Below, piece after piece: positions 11,478-23,358 of a DNA stretch of 64,000 nt. The notes beneath the pieces are model-generated. The model made no database searches. It saw only the letters and a list, made by a program, of their open reading frames with translations, and was not told the origin of the DNA. A program made the translations under genes and the position numbers. The stretch is taken from positions 1,072,300-1,136,299 of the forward strand of contig NC_020170.2 in assembly GCF_000224145.3 (NCBI RefSeq), written 5' to 3'. The stretch is from Ciona intestinalis (lineage: Eukaryota; Chordata; Ascidiacea; Phlebobranchia; Cionidae). The first letter of the stretch is position 1. Every line of letters starts with the position of its first letter.

Positions 11478-12002
11478 TCCACAGCACACACCAAAGTATG
11501 TATATATAATTACTTATTTTAAAAGCATTGCATTATTATTACTTACGACAGGATTTGCATCTGGTGGGGCTTGTGCTTCATTCTGACTAACTGGTTGTTG
11601 TGGACGTTTTGTAGGTGCTGGTGCACTGTTTACTAAACTAATAAACGATAAAAGAACCACACACGAAATACATATGGTCCTATACATAACGCTGAAATGT
11701 CTGTAAGACACCTTCTATTATTATATAAGAAAAGTTTGTGCCAAAATTTTAACACGAAGGGTATAAACAATTTGCACGTGTCGTAACTACAATAAATTGA
11801 TTGCGGTTCAAGCTATCAGTCCGGTTTAAAGACTTTCATATAAGGCTACGTGGCACCAACTACGTGACTTCCAATCTCCGTTAACAGTGCATATACAAAA
11901 ACCTCATGCGCTGACGTAACATAACATTCCACGGTTGATCGATCATGCGTTTCTGCATGCCCCATAGATACAGTATAAAAAAAACTATAGGGCTCTAGGC
12001 CA
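11478..12002. repeat. 525-bp segment, copy 2 of the nucleobindin exon 1 region
   Basis: Second copy of 10510-11034. The left border coincides exactly with the end of the N gap at 11428-11477. The right border falls at GGCTCTAGGCCA, after which the two copies diverge abruptly. The level of difference is similar to that between two haplotypes of a highly polymorphic animal. Confidence 0.9.
11547..11711 (-). CDS. NUCB: Second copy of nucleobindin exon 1
   Basis: An intact 55-codon exon with start codon, signal peptide and GTAAGT donor, like 10579-10743. It differs by three amino acids (A to S and G to V in the signal peptide region, E to A further on). If the duplication is real it could act as an alternative first exon splicing to 10226-10333; if it is an allelic copy kept in the assembly, it is the other haplotype's exon 1. 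No second copy of exon 2 is seen beside it. Confidence 0.6.
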
Positions 12003-12057
12003 AAGTTCTATGGACTTTGCTCTAGCAAAGGTATTCTTTGGCTCTAGGCAGGCAACA

Positions 12058-12092
12058 CCAAAGTCCATAGAAATCATTTCTATGGACTTTGG
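12058..12092. repeat. Perfect palindrome, 17-bp arms with one central base
   Basis: CCAAAGTCCATAGAAAT is followed by a single C and then its exact reverse complement. The short direct repeat GGCAACACC/GGCAACACC flanks it on both sides, and a related sequence (TTCTATGGACTTTG) occurs at about 12006-12019. This looks like the fold-back remnant of a small inverted-repeat element next to the duplicated exon 1 segment. Confidence 0.85.
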
Positions 12093-12236
12093 GCAACACC
12101 AAACGCAAGAATGACACGCAAAATCGTGAGGCGTTCCATAAAAAAAAGAGATTAAAACTATGATAAATAAATGCCGTAACATCTACCAAAAGTTCGTACA
12201 AATGTAAATAGTGAATATGTGTATAACCCACCGAAA

Positions 12237-12370
12237 TTGAATGAATGAATGTAACTTACTTTATCCTCGCGTGGCCGGAAAACGACAGTCGTTATCACAC
12301 GGGTTTAACACCTCGTGCCAGCTTACGAGTTACCATGTATGTTACTTTGTGGGTAATTATTATTTTTTTT
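12237..12370. repeat. Dispersed repeat, interrupted by a gap
   Basis: The part ending in GAGTTACCATGTATG and CTTTGTGGGTAATTATTA resembles 30522-30660 (GAGTTGCCAGGTATG, CTTTGTGGGCAATTACTA), and both begin near AATGTAACTTA. The copy runs into the N gap. Family not recognised; it resembles a short interspersed or inverted-repeat element. Confidence 0.5.
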
Positions 12371-12420
12371 NNNNNNNNNNNNNNNNNNNNNNNNNNNNNN
12401 NNNNNNNNNNNNNNNNNNNN
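12371..12420. other. Assembly gap (50 N)
   Basis: Run of exactly 50 N, placeholder of unknown length. Confidence 1.
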
Positions 12421-13436
12421 TACCACGGCGCCGCACAATTAACAGCATGTGCTAGTTTCTTTGCCATGCAAACTTAATAGAGATACTTTTTAAACGGTAT
12501 TTGTTTGCTGATTTCATCCCTAATTTAAGACATATTGACCTATTCCTATTTTTACGTACATATCTCAGTTTTCTTCTTAAACTAAAACTAATTTTACGCG
12601 ACAAAATTATTTTTGTTTATCTACGATACTGGATGATTCAAATTCGCTAATAAACTTCGGCAGTTTTAATATGATTTAGTAAACATTTAAAATTAGCTAT
12701 TTATTATTTTTTCAGTCACTGAAAAGAGATGTATTCGGTCAACAACGAATTTTAACAACAGTAACCGATTTTGCCGCGTACTTTGTTTGACCGTGAGTAT
12801 ATTACTGTCGAATATTACTACAACATTTGTTTTTGCCCATCATCGAAAACGCGTAAAAGAAGATTTTTTAAGTCTTTGCAACCTTGGCACATAATATCCA
12901 AACCCTGATCGTGTTTTAAACATTTATCAACGGTCTATGGGAGTCGTTAGGGCGCAGTTGTATAATTCTTTAAATGCTTTTTGTTTACTACTAAATGGGA
13001 CGAGAAAATAGGGGTATATAAGGTGTCCCGTTTTCCCCCACCCAACTGTAGGCCTATATATGCGATACAGCGTCAACAAAAAAACACAAAGTATGTGAAT
13101 GCATGTTCATTTATTAAGGTGGGAATTTGTAATTTATATCTTCTGATTACCAATCAAATAATCGTAGTGATCATGATCTCTCAAGTTCCATCAACACGTC
13201 CTTAACTGAAACGATATCAATTTCATGTGCTTAGATAGAGACATGCGTGGGCAAATAAACAACCCTCCAGATTATAGGAGTCTAAAATGGAAAGTAAGTT
13301 TAATCTACTTTCATTGTCGTGGGCATTGATCTAGGTAAAGATTTTTACCGCAATAATAAACATGTGACCTTTACCAAGTTAAACATTGTATTAATGTGCT
13401 TTTGCTGCGCTAAGTCATAAAATCCTATATTTAACG
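12421..13436. other. Intergenic stretch with one transposon relic
   Basis: AT-rich sequence without convincing coding content. Its recognisable part is the MITE relic at 12880-13052. The right end should carry the 3' UTR of the small peptide gene at 13.4 kb. Confidence 0.5.
12880..13052. mobile_element. Partial MITE related to the copies at 39.1-39.5 kb
   Basis: Shares GCACATAATATCCAAA, a GATCGTGTTTTAAACA-like block, GTTTACTAC, GGGACGAGAAA and a closing GGTGTCCCGTTTTCCCCCA with the copies at 39114-39320 and 39321-39478. The right inverted end is present and the left one is missing, so it is truncated. Non-coding. Confidence 0.7.
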
Positions 13437-13595
13437 TCACTTTTTACCAGTTTGCATAACATTTTGGTTTCCAACGATAGGACCACGGCGGCGACGACGA
13501 CGTCCAAGTTGGACAGAATCTGCTTCTACATTCGTAGTTGCAGTAATGACGAGAAGTCCGATGACAAGCAAGAAGAGAAGAGCTGATTTATTCAT
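13437..13595 (-). CDS. Putative secreted basic peptide, 52 aa
   Basis: An open frame of 52 codons on the minus strand. Residues 1-25 are a textbook signal peptide (MNKSALLFLLVIGLLVITA then TTNVEA), followed by a 27-residue mature part: DSVQLG, a run of six arginines, then GPIVGNQNVMQTGKK. There are no cysteines. The ATG sits just after a TTTTTCTGCAG acceptor. A GTGAGT donor at 13646-13651 ends a likely 5' untranslated exon, and a TATA box lies further upstream, so this looks like a compact two-exon gene. The six arginines could be a processing site or make the peptide membrane-active. A peptide hormone or antimicrobial precursor is possible; no family is recognised. Confidence 0.7.
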   Translation of the reverse strand: MNKSALLFLLVIGLLVITATTNVEADSVQLGRRRRRRGPIVGNQNVMQTGKK

Positions 13596-13842
13596 CTGCA
13601 GAAAAAAATATTTGGCACTATGGGCAAGTAAAACAAATCAGACATACTCACTTTGTTGCTTCTAAACAATGAGATAGGCAAGAGAATGTACAGTGTTTTA
13701 TCTGTAAATGGTTATTCAATACGGACACTTTTTGATTCAAAAGAAAGAAGGCCTTTTCGTGGATCTACTCTTAAGCTCTTCGAAAACTGCTGACGATTTC
13801 CTGCTGTGCAAAGGCACGGGTCTGTAATGATAGAGTCTTTGC

Positions 13843-13850
13843 ATTTTATA
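13843..13850 (-). promoter_or_regulatory. TATA box of the small secreted peptide gene
   Basis: TATAAAAT on the minus strand. It would place transcription start about 25-30 bases on, near 13815, leaving a 5' untranslated exon of roughly 160 bases ending at the GTGAGT donor by 13652. TATA boxes are typical of strongly or conditionally expressed genes. Confidence 0.55.
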
Positions 13851-13859
13851 TTTTCTTCC

Positions 13860-15046
13860 ACTATGAAATGATTGTAACCACTATAAAACATAAATAAAAC
13901 ACCCGATGATCAATAAAACACTAGACGATCTCGGTTTTAAGAAAGGCTGCAAAAGCTTGTGCTTGCTAGAAATGTGCTAGTTTAAATGCGGCATGAACAT
14001 TGTGTTCGCATCGTAGGAAAATGCGTGTGCTGGATGCATTTCGACAGCCTGAAAAACGCTTGTGTGTCCGTTGAAAGAATGGTTTTAATTTTGATTTTGA
14101 TCCTACAACTTATAACTTATTTTGGTTGTTTAAAAATACATCCGGGTTAATTGCTACGTCGCATGACTTTGCGTGATTACACAGAAAAATGTGTTATTTC
14201 GCGCAAACCATTTTTTATCCTACTTATACTGCAACGAAGAAAACAGAATGATAATTTGCAACAACACTTCGCTTGTTCAAAACTGCTTTGAACGTATGTT
14301 CTCATCTCATGCAACGCTCATGCAATCTTTCGGTTTGATTTAATGATTTCCTGTGATGTTTCTGACAAACCGTGTTGCAGTCACCCTCTGCAAAGGTTTC
14401 GATGATTGGTTTGGTAATTTTCCCCTTCGTAAGACTGAAACAGCTGTGATCATGATAGATAAATGAATGCCGTAACATCTACCTGCTGATGTGTGTACAA
14501 ATGGTGTCTGGTTCAAAAAGAGGTTTGTTTAATCACTTAATATTAATATAAACTAATGTTTAAAAGAATATAATACCACGGTAGTCGTGGAGCTCTGTCA
14601 TTAAGTACCTATGCAGCTCCTTTTTTTCATAGGGACATAGGCAGAGAAATTGCTGAACCTCTGTAGAGCTAAACATTGACGAAGATATTTACAGTAGTTG
14701 GTCACACCTAGTGGTCACTCAGAGTTAAAAACAAAACCACCTACGTGTATGAAATAATCGTCTGTATGTTAACTGCCGATTTGCACAAGGGCAAATAAAT
14801 GGTAAATATGTATATTGTCAGAATTATTCTCTGCAGTAAAAAAGTGACAAGACTTAGTATAGATACAAGAAAGGCATGAAATACTTTTGTCAAAACTTAA
14901 AAAATGGCATAATGAAAATAACTGTATTTAAAAAAGCACAATCGCCACAATTTATAATTTTTCCATTTATCTGGCGCATGAAAGTTTTTATTGATATTCA
15001 TATAAAGAAAGAGAATATGCGACATATTTGCACACTACAAAACAAA
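13860..15046. other. Intergenic stretch, nothing coding recognised
   Basis: AT-rich. It contains a short element at about 14450-14495 (AATGCCGTAACATCTACC) also found near 12160-12185, and a short fragment of the SINE-like family (CTAGTGGTCACT) near 14709. The open frame at 14876-15058 on the plus strand runs into the last CFAP69 exon and has no coding character. The right end should hold the CFAP69 3' UTR. Confidence 0.5.
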
Positions 15047-18000
15047 TTAACCCAATAGCTGTGCTCGCTCTCCAGTTAATTCTGCGGGTGTACTTTCAAC
15101 AGTCACATGCCTTCCTTGGAAAGTCTGAAAAACAAGTCAATAACATTTTATATAAAAGTTAATGATAAGGATAAAACCATAAAATTCATTACACGGTAGA
15201 TTTTATAGCCTACTGCCTACGCCCTACTGAAGTAATCATCCTAACTTTTCTGCTTTGTATTATTCTTGGTAACAACTAAATTTACATCTTGACATAACTA
15301 ATTAGTGACCACTGGGTTTGAGCAATTACTAGTTTCCAGTAACTCACAGTGGTGTTTAGATTCTTTGAAGTTGTATCATGGAAAGTGGTGGACAACTTTT
15401 TCGTTGTGTTTCCTTGTCTTGGTTTAGTTTTAGATGACTCAATCGATTTTTGTTGTTGGTTTTTACAATCAACCAAATGGTTATGATCAGAAGTTCGTTT
15501 TACAAAATCTTCCCAACGAGAAATTGTGTTCTTCTGTTGTTTGTGGTTCTCCTTTACCTAGTTAGTTATTGAAACAATTGCAGAAGTGAATGTTAAAAAG
15601 AAACAGTTTGAGTTTATAATTAGATCGCATACAACTTTAAGCAATAACAATAGATGCAAGAATAAATAATACTTACAATATAAGCCTATGAAAAAAAACT
15701 TTAAAATACCATTTTATAGGTAATTTCCAATTTGGTCAAAATAATTACTTAAAAAAAGGCAAAGACAAGCTCAGGCTTTATAAATCATGTTTATTTATTT
15801 AGGTTTTGAACAATTTTAAAAACCAATGTAAAATGTTAAAAATGAGGTCGTCAAAATTGTGATACCAATAGACACTATTTAGGCTTTATCACAAAAAGGT
15901 TGAGATAACGTTATTACCTCTGCATAGAATAACTTCTCCTCATGTAAATCTTGTTGCTTTTCTGCTTCTAATAATTCGGTTTGCAGCATGGCCACCCCTT
16001 TGGCGCGTTCACTTGCTGCACGGTTAATGGTTTCCAATGCTTCCTGGTCCGGACTTGTAGCAACAACATTCTCCACTTGAAGCTCAGAAGAAATTTCAAG
16101 CCAGACTTCTCCAAGCTGAAAATTATAATATTTACCATGAATCAAAATGACAAAGAACGTAAACGTTGATATTCCTACTGAAATATTACTTTAATATGCT
16201 CCGAAGTCTCCTGCCTAGTATCTAAATAAAACAATTTTAATTTTATCATTTTTCTATGCACACATGCTGCATTTATAATATAATTGCTCAGCTTTGGTCA
16301 ATAACATATAATAATACCTTTATTTGTCTTTTCGATTACGGTAGGGAAGATGTAGAAATATTTTTAAAAAAAGACATGATATAGCAAAAAAAACACATGT
16401 GCTAAAACACTCTTAAAGTTAAAAACATATTTATATTTAACTGGAAGAAAGACAAAGAGCCATTATGTTTAATTATTATCAAGGTAAACTTCTAATAGAA
16501 ACAAAAGTTTGCGTAAAGAAAACTGTGCATATTTAATGCCACCTTAAAATCCAGGTACTTCTCAATCACTGCCAATGCCACATAATCCTGTGTAGTTAAA
16601 CCAGGTAGATCACTAAACCCAAGCTTAGCAAACAAAGCATAAATTTTAGCTCTTAGGTTTTCAGATACATCAACAATAGATGATGACAATGCTGTAGCAG
16701 ATTGTGGAACAACCACTTGTTCTCTTTGCATGGCACCTGAATGAAGTTAATTTACTTACAAAGCGTTCTGTCGAAAGTTCCAACAGTTTTTATTCCAAAA
16801 CCATCCTATTTAAACAGTTTTAGAAAAAAGTTTTCTGTGAGAAATAAAAAAATTGATGCCACACCAATACTATAACATAACATAACATTTTATTTATCTC
16901 TTCGACCAGAATAATAAAGAATACATAAATAAACGAATGAATGAACATGTATATAAACTAAAACAACTGAAAAACAGAAAAAACAGAAATTGACAACAAA
17001 ACCTTGTCAAACAAGCTATAAATAAAATGTTTAGAAAGGAGCATTGTTTTATTTAATTCAAGGATAAATAAGTGATAATAATGATAAGAATTACCGCGTT
17101 CGTAGTACTTACCAATACAATAAATTTAATTTTTCATTATGTGTCTTGCATTTTCTTTACCTGCTATAGGAGCTGTGATATCCACAATACATCCTGTTTC
17201 ATCTCGGAGGACTCCCATGCTCTTCTCCTCTTCTCTCCACAGTTGGATGAGCAGATGAGGAGCAGTGATGTCCGACATTCCCCTCCATGTGTGGATGTGG
17301 GCGATGGTTTTCGGGTTTTCACAAAGTTCAAGAAGACAACCAAGTATTAAGTTGTGCATGTTTCTTGGGCAACTCTTTGGAATTTGCATTTTATTTTTTT
17401 TGTTTTGAGAACTATAGCTATTGTGGTAACACAGGACAACATATAACATTTTACTTAAGAGTATAGCAGCTACCAATACAATAATTTTAAATGAGCAATT
17501 CCGTTCCTAAAATTTAACTCTAAAATGACAGCTATGAAGCCTCCACAGCTATTGGCTTTAAAATAACTTTAAAGCAGTAACTTCAAGTCACACTAAATTA
17601 GGTTAAGCAGCCATCGCATTGTGACTTAAACCCAGGTCCTCATTTTCACTAATTTCTAATTAAATACACAAAAACAAACACATACAATATACATACCTGC
17701 AGAAGATCAATTAGGTAGAAAACTCCTCCTTTTTCAAGTAAAAGGTCTTCAGTTGAGAAACAGCCGATTGCGCAACACCAAGTAGCATCCACACTTGCCA
17801 ACATTAATCTGTGGTGACCAAGACCACTGGATAGTTTAGCTGGGTTTGCCTTCAGGTATTGGATTAGAATGTCCACACCCTAGAGTGGTAATAACAAAAG
17901 TTTTAAACTTTTTGTTGAATTTGATAAAAGAAACAAATGAATAAATAACTGTTGCTTATTTGTTAACTCCTGCAGGCTACTAGTTGATAATTTTCCAGGT

Positions 18001-21000
18001 AAATATTTTTTGTTTTGTTTTTGTACTACTGATAATTTGAACAATGCATGAAAATGGGTAGAAGCAGTCCTCATTGAGTATCTTGACTAAACATACATGC
18101 TTACAATATTGGCAGTCTTGCTCAAATCAAATGGTTTTTGATTTAGAAGCATTAATGACTACATTATTTTGTCGGTTAAACATAATTAAAAACATTCAGA
18201 GGGTGAATAAAGATAAATGAATATGCAATTGACTGTTGTAAAACATGGAAACTACAGTAAAAAGTAATACCTGTCCACCAAAGAGTTCCTTCCTGTGTAT
18301 ATCATTCTCACACAACCTTGATAATATGTAGAGTATGTCACATTGAAGTTCGATGTCTATTGCGTTGTCGCAATCTGTCGAGAAGAAGTTTTCCAGAACA
18401 TCTGTAAAGTGATACCAATTGTTGCAATGTTGTGAATTAGTAATATTGTTAGTAGGGATAGAATAAAACACAAAAAATACAGACAAATTTATAGTTTAGC
18501 TTCATTTCCATTAAGCATACATTTATTTGATTTCAAACTCTGCCACATATAAGCAAAATGTACGCGTTTAAGTTTATGGTCTTGTTTTATCGACTTAAAC
18601 ACAAAGTTATGAGTTATTTTTAAGTTCTAGGTTCAAACCCAGGTTTGGTTAGCAAACTACAACTTACCTAATAGTTGATTCAGGATCCCTTGGTCGCACA
18701 GATCTTTTGAAGCGATCTCATTTGAATTGGACACGACAGCAAGCAAAAGTCGTAAACATTGTCTCATCTGAGCTTTCTTGTTTCCACGGCCACCAGAACC
18801 ATGGAAGGAATTACCATGGCCAGTAAATGGCTCCTGGGAAATGAATAAATTTAAATTTATTTAAAAGAAAAAATGATGTCAGAATTGGATAAGAAAGTAA
18901 TTAAAAAAATGTTTTTGGAATGGTAAAATCATATTATCTGTAATATTTGTTGGAATGGAGTTTTATAGTCACATTAACATGTGTCAACTAACCAGTTTTC
19001 CCCATTCCTGGCCATACAGTGCTCAATAAGATGGCACATTACACAAAATGTGGAATTTGACCATATTAACACAAATTTGCCTTATAAAATAATAAAACAC
19101 AAATTATTTTACCTTTCCAAGGCACCATTCCAGTAAGAGCAGAAGTCTTGTATTGCCCTGACATATCATGTAATCATCTATAAGCAGAACTGAGAGTTTG
19201 TTCAAAGCTGACATAGCGTGTAACTGGAGTTCTTCAAACTGCGCAGGCGACCAATCACGTGGCTTAACCTTCCCATCATCTGATTTAACGTAGTGAAAAA
19301 GAGAAAGAAGAACTTTGCCATCTGACAAAATCTGAATGAACAGAAGTCATTTATTATGAATAAGGCTTTAGCTTTAATAAAAACGTTTTTTTTTTCCGAT
19401 GTTTATTTTAATGCTTTGATAAAAGTAAATTACTTGTGTGTTAAATTTGTCTTAACACTTCAATTTTTGAGGTACCTTAACTTTGCCCTTTAATTTTATG
19501 CCCAATAATGTCGTATATAAAATCTTTGTTAAAACTGCATTGTCTCAGACAAGTGAAAGCAACTATTTTTTACTGGTCCAAACTGTTTTACTCCAAAACT
19601 AAATTGCTTCTATATGATGCAAGTCATTATTTGACATTGAACTTGAACCAACCTGCAATGCAGCATGATCTTTGCTTAATATCTCAAGCAAATTAATCAA
19701 CATTTTCTTAAGCTCAAAATCTTCATGACTTTGTGTAAGTTTGAGGTTTCTTAAAAGTGGGTTGTAACTTTTAACCTCAGAGAATGTTGCAAAGAGAACG
19801 ATCTGTTTTGCGAAACCTGTTGGGTATGTTATGTTACAAGTGTGAACCAGGTGCTTTATAGTATAATATAATAAGGTTCGTTTTAAACAAAGAAATTTTA
19901 GACTACTTTTTAAAGAGTAAAGCAGACTGCAATACTCTAAAACTTAAAATATACAATTATCTGTACATCTTGTCACTGTCTAATAAAACAGTTAGTACAT
20001 CAGAACACATTGAGTTTTCATACACCCCATGCTCACTGTCAAATATCATAAAAGCTCGCTTTAGGTTTAAAGGGTTTCAAAATTTTTCCAAACCTGACTC
20101 TACTATTGGTGCTGATGGGTTTTGACATAGCAAGGTTGTAATGACGAGCAAATCATTGCGAAGTTGCTTTTCATAATTGGAGCAACCAGATATCATCAAC
20201 TCCCTGAACGCCTCCTTCAATGCACTGGTGAAGTAAACATGTGTGCTTAGTGTGGGTCCATGTACCTCTGAAGTATGCAAAAATTCCCACCAAAATGAGA
20301 AGTTTAAATAAAATGAATAAGGTTGCTGCTTATTAAAGTAAACTCATAAATTTATATTATGATTTAAGAAGAATAAGAAATAAACTAACTCTTTTTAAAC
20401 TTTCTGACCTTTGAAATTGTATTTAGATCTCATTGTTGGGTGATTCTATAATTTACTGAAAAATAGACATTCATACCCGCGCTGTTATTTAGAAGACAAA
20501 ATGGTGACCATTCAGGTAACACTGGCTTGTTTACCTTGTGTTTTATTTGGCTTAGACTTATGAAACCTAGTTATTAACTAACTCAAAATTACAAAAAAGC
20601 TCTTTGTATTACTTTACGCATTGTAGATTTGCAAGTTGTTTCGTGACCTCATCTCCTCCAAGTTCTAAAAGATTCCATATAATTTCCACTGATATGAAGA
20701 GAAGGTATCCAGATGGGTCAGGGGAATTCATTTCACAACATATTCTGTATGCTGCTTCACTTTGTAGCATCTTGTCACAGTTTACAGCTGAAAGCAATAT
20801 AAGAAGGTTCACTACTCACTGAAAAAACTGTGGCTAAATAAGATACAGCATAAGTTTAATTTGTATTTTTAGTTACACCAATGCTTTCCAAGCTCTGTAT
20901 AGAGAAATGAGACATTCTATGTTTTAACTGTCTTATTTCAAAAAAGTGGTGTCAAAAACTAGAAGAAAAAAAACAAAATAATATGAAAATTAAACCAAAA

Positions 21001-23339
21001 AACAAACTCTATAACCAAATTCATTAGTAAACATATTTGTTACAATCTTTCCCAACCACTAAACTAGTTGTAAGTTCTTCAAGTGGTATTAAACAAATAG
21101 TTAATAAGAAATGTTTCGAAAAATCAAAACAAAACAAATCAGTTTACCAGAAGAGCAAGATAACTTTTGCAAAACTCTCAAAATTTTGAGTTGAATTTCA
21201 AGATTGTTGTGGAATAATGACAATGACTTGACGAGTGTCTCAGCAACATCACTGCTTTCAACCATCCTTATGTTGTATTCGTGGCTTGCTGGCTTTAAAT
21301 CCTACGTAGAATAACAACAGAAAAAGTGTATATCTGTATAAGACACAGTTTTTTCACAGAATGTTATTTTGGATTATAACTGATAATTTGCAACCAATAA
21401 CAGAAAAATACCAAAAAATAATTTTAATAAATTTTTTTGCTTAAGTAGTCTATTAGTTCTAGGAATTGGATGAATAAAATTACAGATCATAAGGAATCTG
21501 TGAAGTAACCTGTATTTAAAAATATCGCATAGGAAAGGGAAAGGTGTGGATTTATATTACACATAAAAAGAATTTTTGTTAGATGAAAATATGTAATTTG
21601 GGTAATTACATGTGACCTGTAAGTACAAAGGTTGCCTAATCCTGGTGTACATCCTGAACCTAAAAATTAATGTGATTTATGCTCGCTTAATGGAAAAAAT
21701 GTCCTTCTAACACGAATGCCCTGTTTTATACACCTCATGCACCACAAGCCTGTATATAACATGTAGTACCTGGTAAACATCTTGTGAGGTGGGTGGATTG
21801 CAATACAAAGATATCAAAGCATCAGCAAGCGCTGAACGAACACTTGAGTTTGGAACTCTCATGAGATAACCCATCTGTGATACAGATTCAATCACAATTT
21901 GCGAATACGCACTTTCATCTGACATCTTCTCCGTCAAGTAGGACAACCTGATAAAATTTTAAATGTACTTTGAAATAAAGGTTATAAAATTGAAACAGAT
22001 TTGGGCGTTACTAACAACAAACTTTCAAAAACAATTGTTACTATTATAGTATGCTTATGCTTTTAACTGTAAGCTTGTTTTAACACCTGTTGTTTATTGC
22101 TATATCATGTCTTTACGTTTAAAATATTTCTTAATCTTTGCTACCGTAATCGGAGAGACAAATAAAGTTATTATTATATATTATTTTTATCATTGAAATT
22201 TGTATTTATGCAAAACACTGATTACAAAGAACAATTGAGCAAGATCAACTTTACTCAGAGTTTTGACAAATATATTAAACTGCTGTTCCATAGTAAAGGT
22301 AAAAATATTAATCTTAGCATTCTAAATAGATATATTAAGTATACATACCCACATATGTGCAACAATTTACACATAGGTTGAACATAACAAGTATGCTGAG
22401 CCACTCGATCAGCGCATATATTGAGAATCTTAAACACATGGACCAGATCTCGAATTAAAAATCCGTATTCATATCTGGAATTAAAACAGGAAATTTACTT
22501 TTCATATTACAACAATGAAATATAAAGTATTGCCAGTAAATGAATGGTCAAAATAAACTTGACATGCAGACAAACTGAGTTAAAATTTGCATGCAAGAGT
22601 GCCATGTGCAAAATTAAGTTGTAAAAAAATTTACGTTTTTTTACAAAAAAGGGATTTTTACAAAAATAAACAGTACTGGGTAAAAGTAAATTATAGCCTC
22701 AATACCCAAACATACTATATGTAGGCTATCAGCAGTGGTGATTCAGCCTCCTTCTTCACTCAATCTATCAGTTATGAGTAAATAATATGACTTACTTTAA
22801 TGTGATACGGTTAAGTGCATGGACATGTCTTTCAAACAATTGACTTGAATGAGGATCGGATAAAAGACGAACAACTCTTGTTAGCTCAACAGGTCTTAGT
22901 TTTAAACCCTAAAAATGAAATGATATCATGCTATGTACAGTGTTCTTAGTATGATAAAAGTGCAGAAGAATTTTAAAGTTTTTAGTTGTACACTGTTTCA
23001 TACAAGACAATTACTATAATAAATTCTCTACACGCCAATTGTTGAATGCGCACTGTAAGTCATATCTCTCTTGTTGCATATAAGACTTTGCCATAAATTG
23101 CCAACTTGAGGTGGAACCATTAATGGCTTGGCATAATGTTGCAATTTGTGAATAGTTATTGGTATTATAATAACTCATTTGTACGTAGTTTCAAGTGTAA
23201 CATAATATATCACCTGAGTTAAACCTGCTTCATCATCAGTGATAATATATGCAACGACAGGAATTTGTTTATCTTCTGTATTTTGCATCTCGGTGTGCCT
23301 GTTTGGCGTCTGCCTTCTCATTGAAGACACGGCAGCCAT
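15047..23339 (-). CDS. CFAP69: CFAP69 (cilia- and flagella-associated protein 69)
   Basis: About 17 minus-strand exons, roughly 920 aa against about 940 in human. The start at 23339 gives MAAVSS..., then QIPVVAYIITDDEAG, matching the human N-terminus (IPVVGVVTEDDEA). Further matches along the length include MNSPDPSGYLLF, QLRNDLLVITTLLCQNP, GNSFHGSGGRGNK, LSRLCENDIHRKELFG, ENPKTIAH, AENLRAKIYALF-like VSENLRAKIYALFAKLGF, LPGLTTQDYVALAV, and a C-terminus with LNTT and VTVESTPAEL. Exons lie near 23214-23339, 22796-22908, 22376-22475, 21768-21948, 21150-21302, 20608-20788, 20085-20222, 19650-19818, 19114-19330, 18669-18834, 18272-18401, 17698-17880, 17161-17378, 16553-16735, 15918-16117, 15348-15563 and 15047-15131. 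It is an armadillo-type helical protein of motile axonemes; human loss causes sperm flagellar defects. Confidence 0.95.
15296..15341. repeat. SINE-like fragment beside a CFAP69 splice donor
   Basis: ATTAGTGACCACTGGGTTTG and GAGCAATTACT match the dispersed family also present near 27.3, 37.0 and 40.3 kb. The fragment begins only a few bases inside the intron after the GTGAGT donor at 15342-15347, so the repeat inserted or survived right at the edge of a coding exon. Confidence 0.6.
16308..16452. repeat. Dispersed retroposon-like repeat, copy 1
   Basis: Shares the order TTTATTTGTCTTTTCGATTA, CGGTAGGGAAGATGTAGAAATA, a dA-rich block, then AACATATTTATATTTAACTG with 48090-48233. A shorter inverted copy of the first part is at about 22140-22185 (GGAGAGACAAATAAAGTTA). 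On the opposite strand the end reads ACAAATAAAG followed by TAA-type repeats, like the 3' tails of non-LTR retroposons. Located in a CFAP69 intron. Confidence 0.55.
22140..22185. repeat. Inverted short copy of the retroposon-like repeat
   Basis: TACCGTAATCGGAGAGACAA then ATAAAGTTATTATTA is the reverse complement of the start of the repeats at 16308 and 48090. It ends in TTATTA repeats, consistent with a 5'-truncated retroposon insertion. It lies in a CFAP69 intron. Confidence 0.5.
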
Positions 23340-23358
23340 GTTTCTTTCTGAAAGAGAT
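23340..23358 (-). promoter_or_regulatory. Splice acceptor just upstream of the CFAP69 start codon
   Basis: TTATCTCTTTCAG followed by AAAGAAAC and the ATG. No obvious short untranslated exon with a donor is seen nearby. In Ciona many mRNAs receive a spliced leader at such an acceptor, so this is either the trans-splice site or the end of an intron in the 5' UTR. Confidence 0.4.

Noticed and set aside
14876-15058. 60-codon plus-strand frame
   Set aside because: Antisense to the CFAP69 last exon and its UTR, with no coding character.
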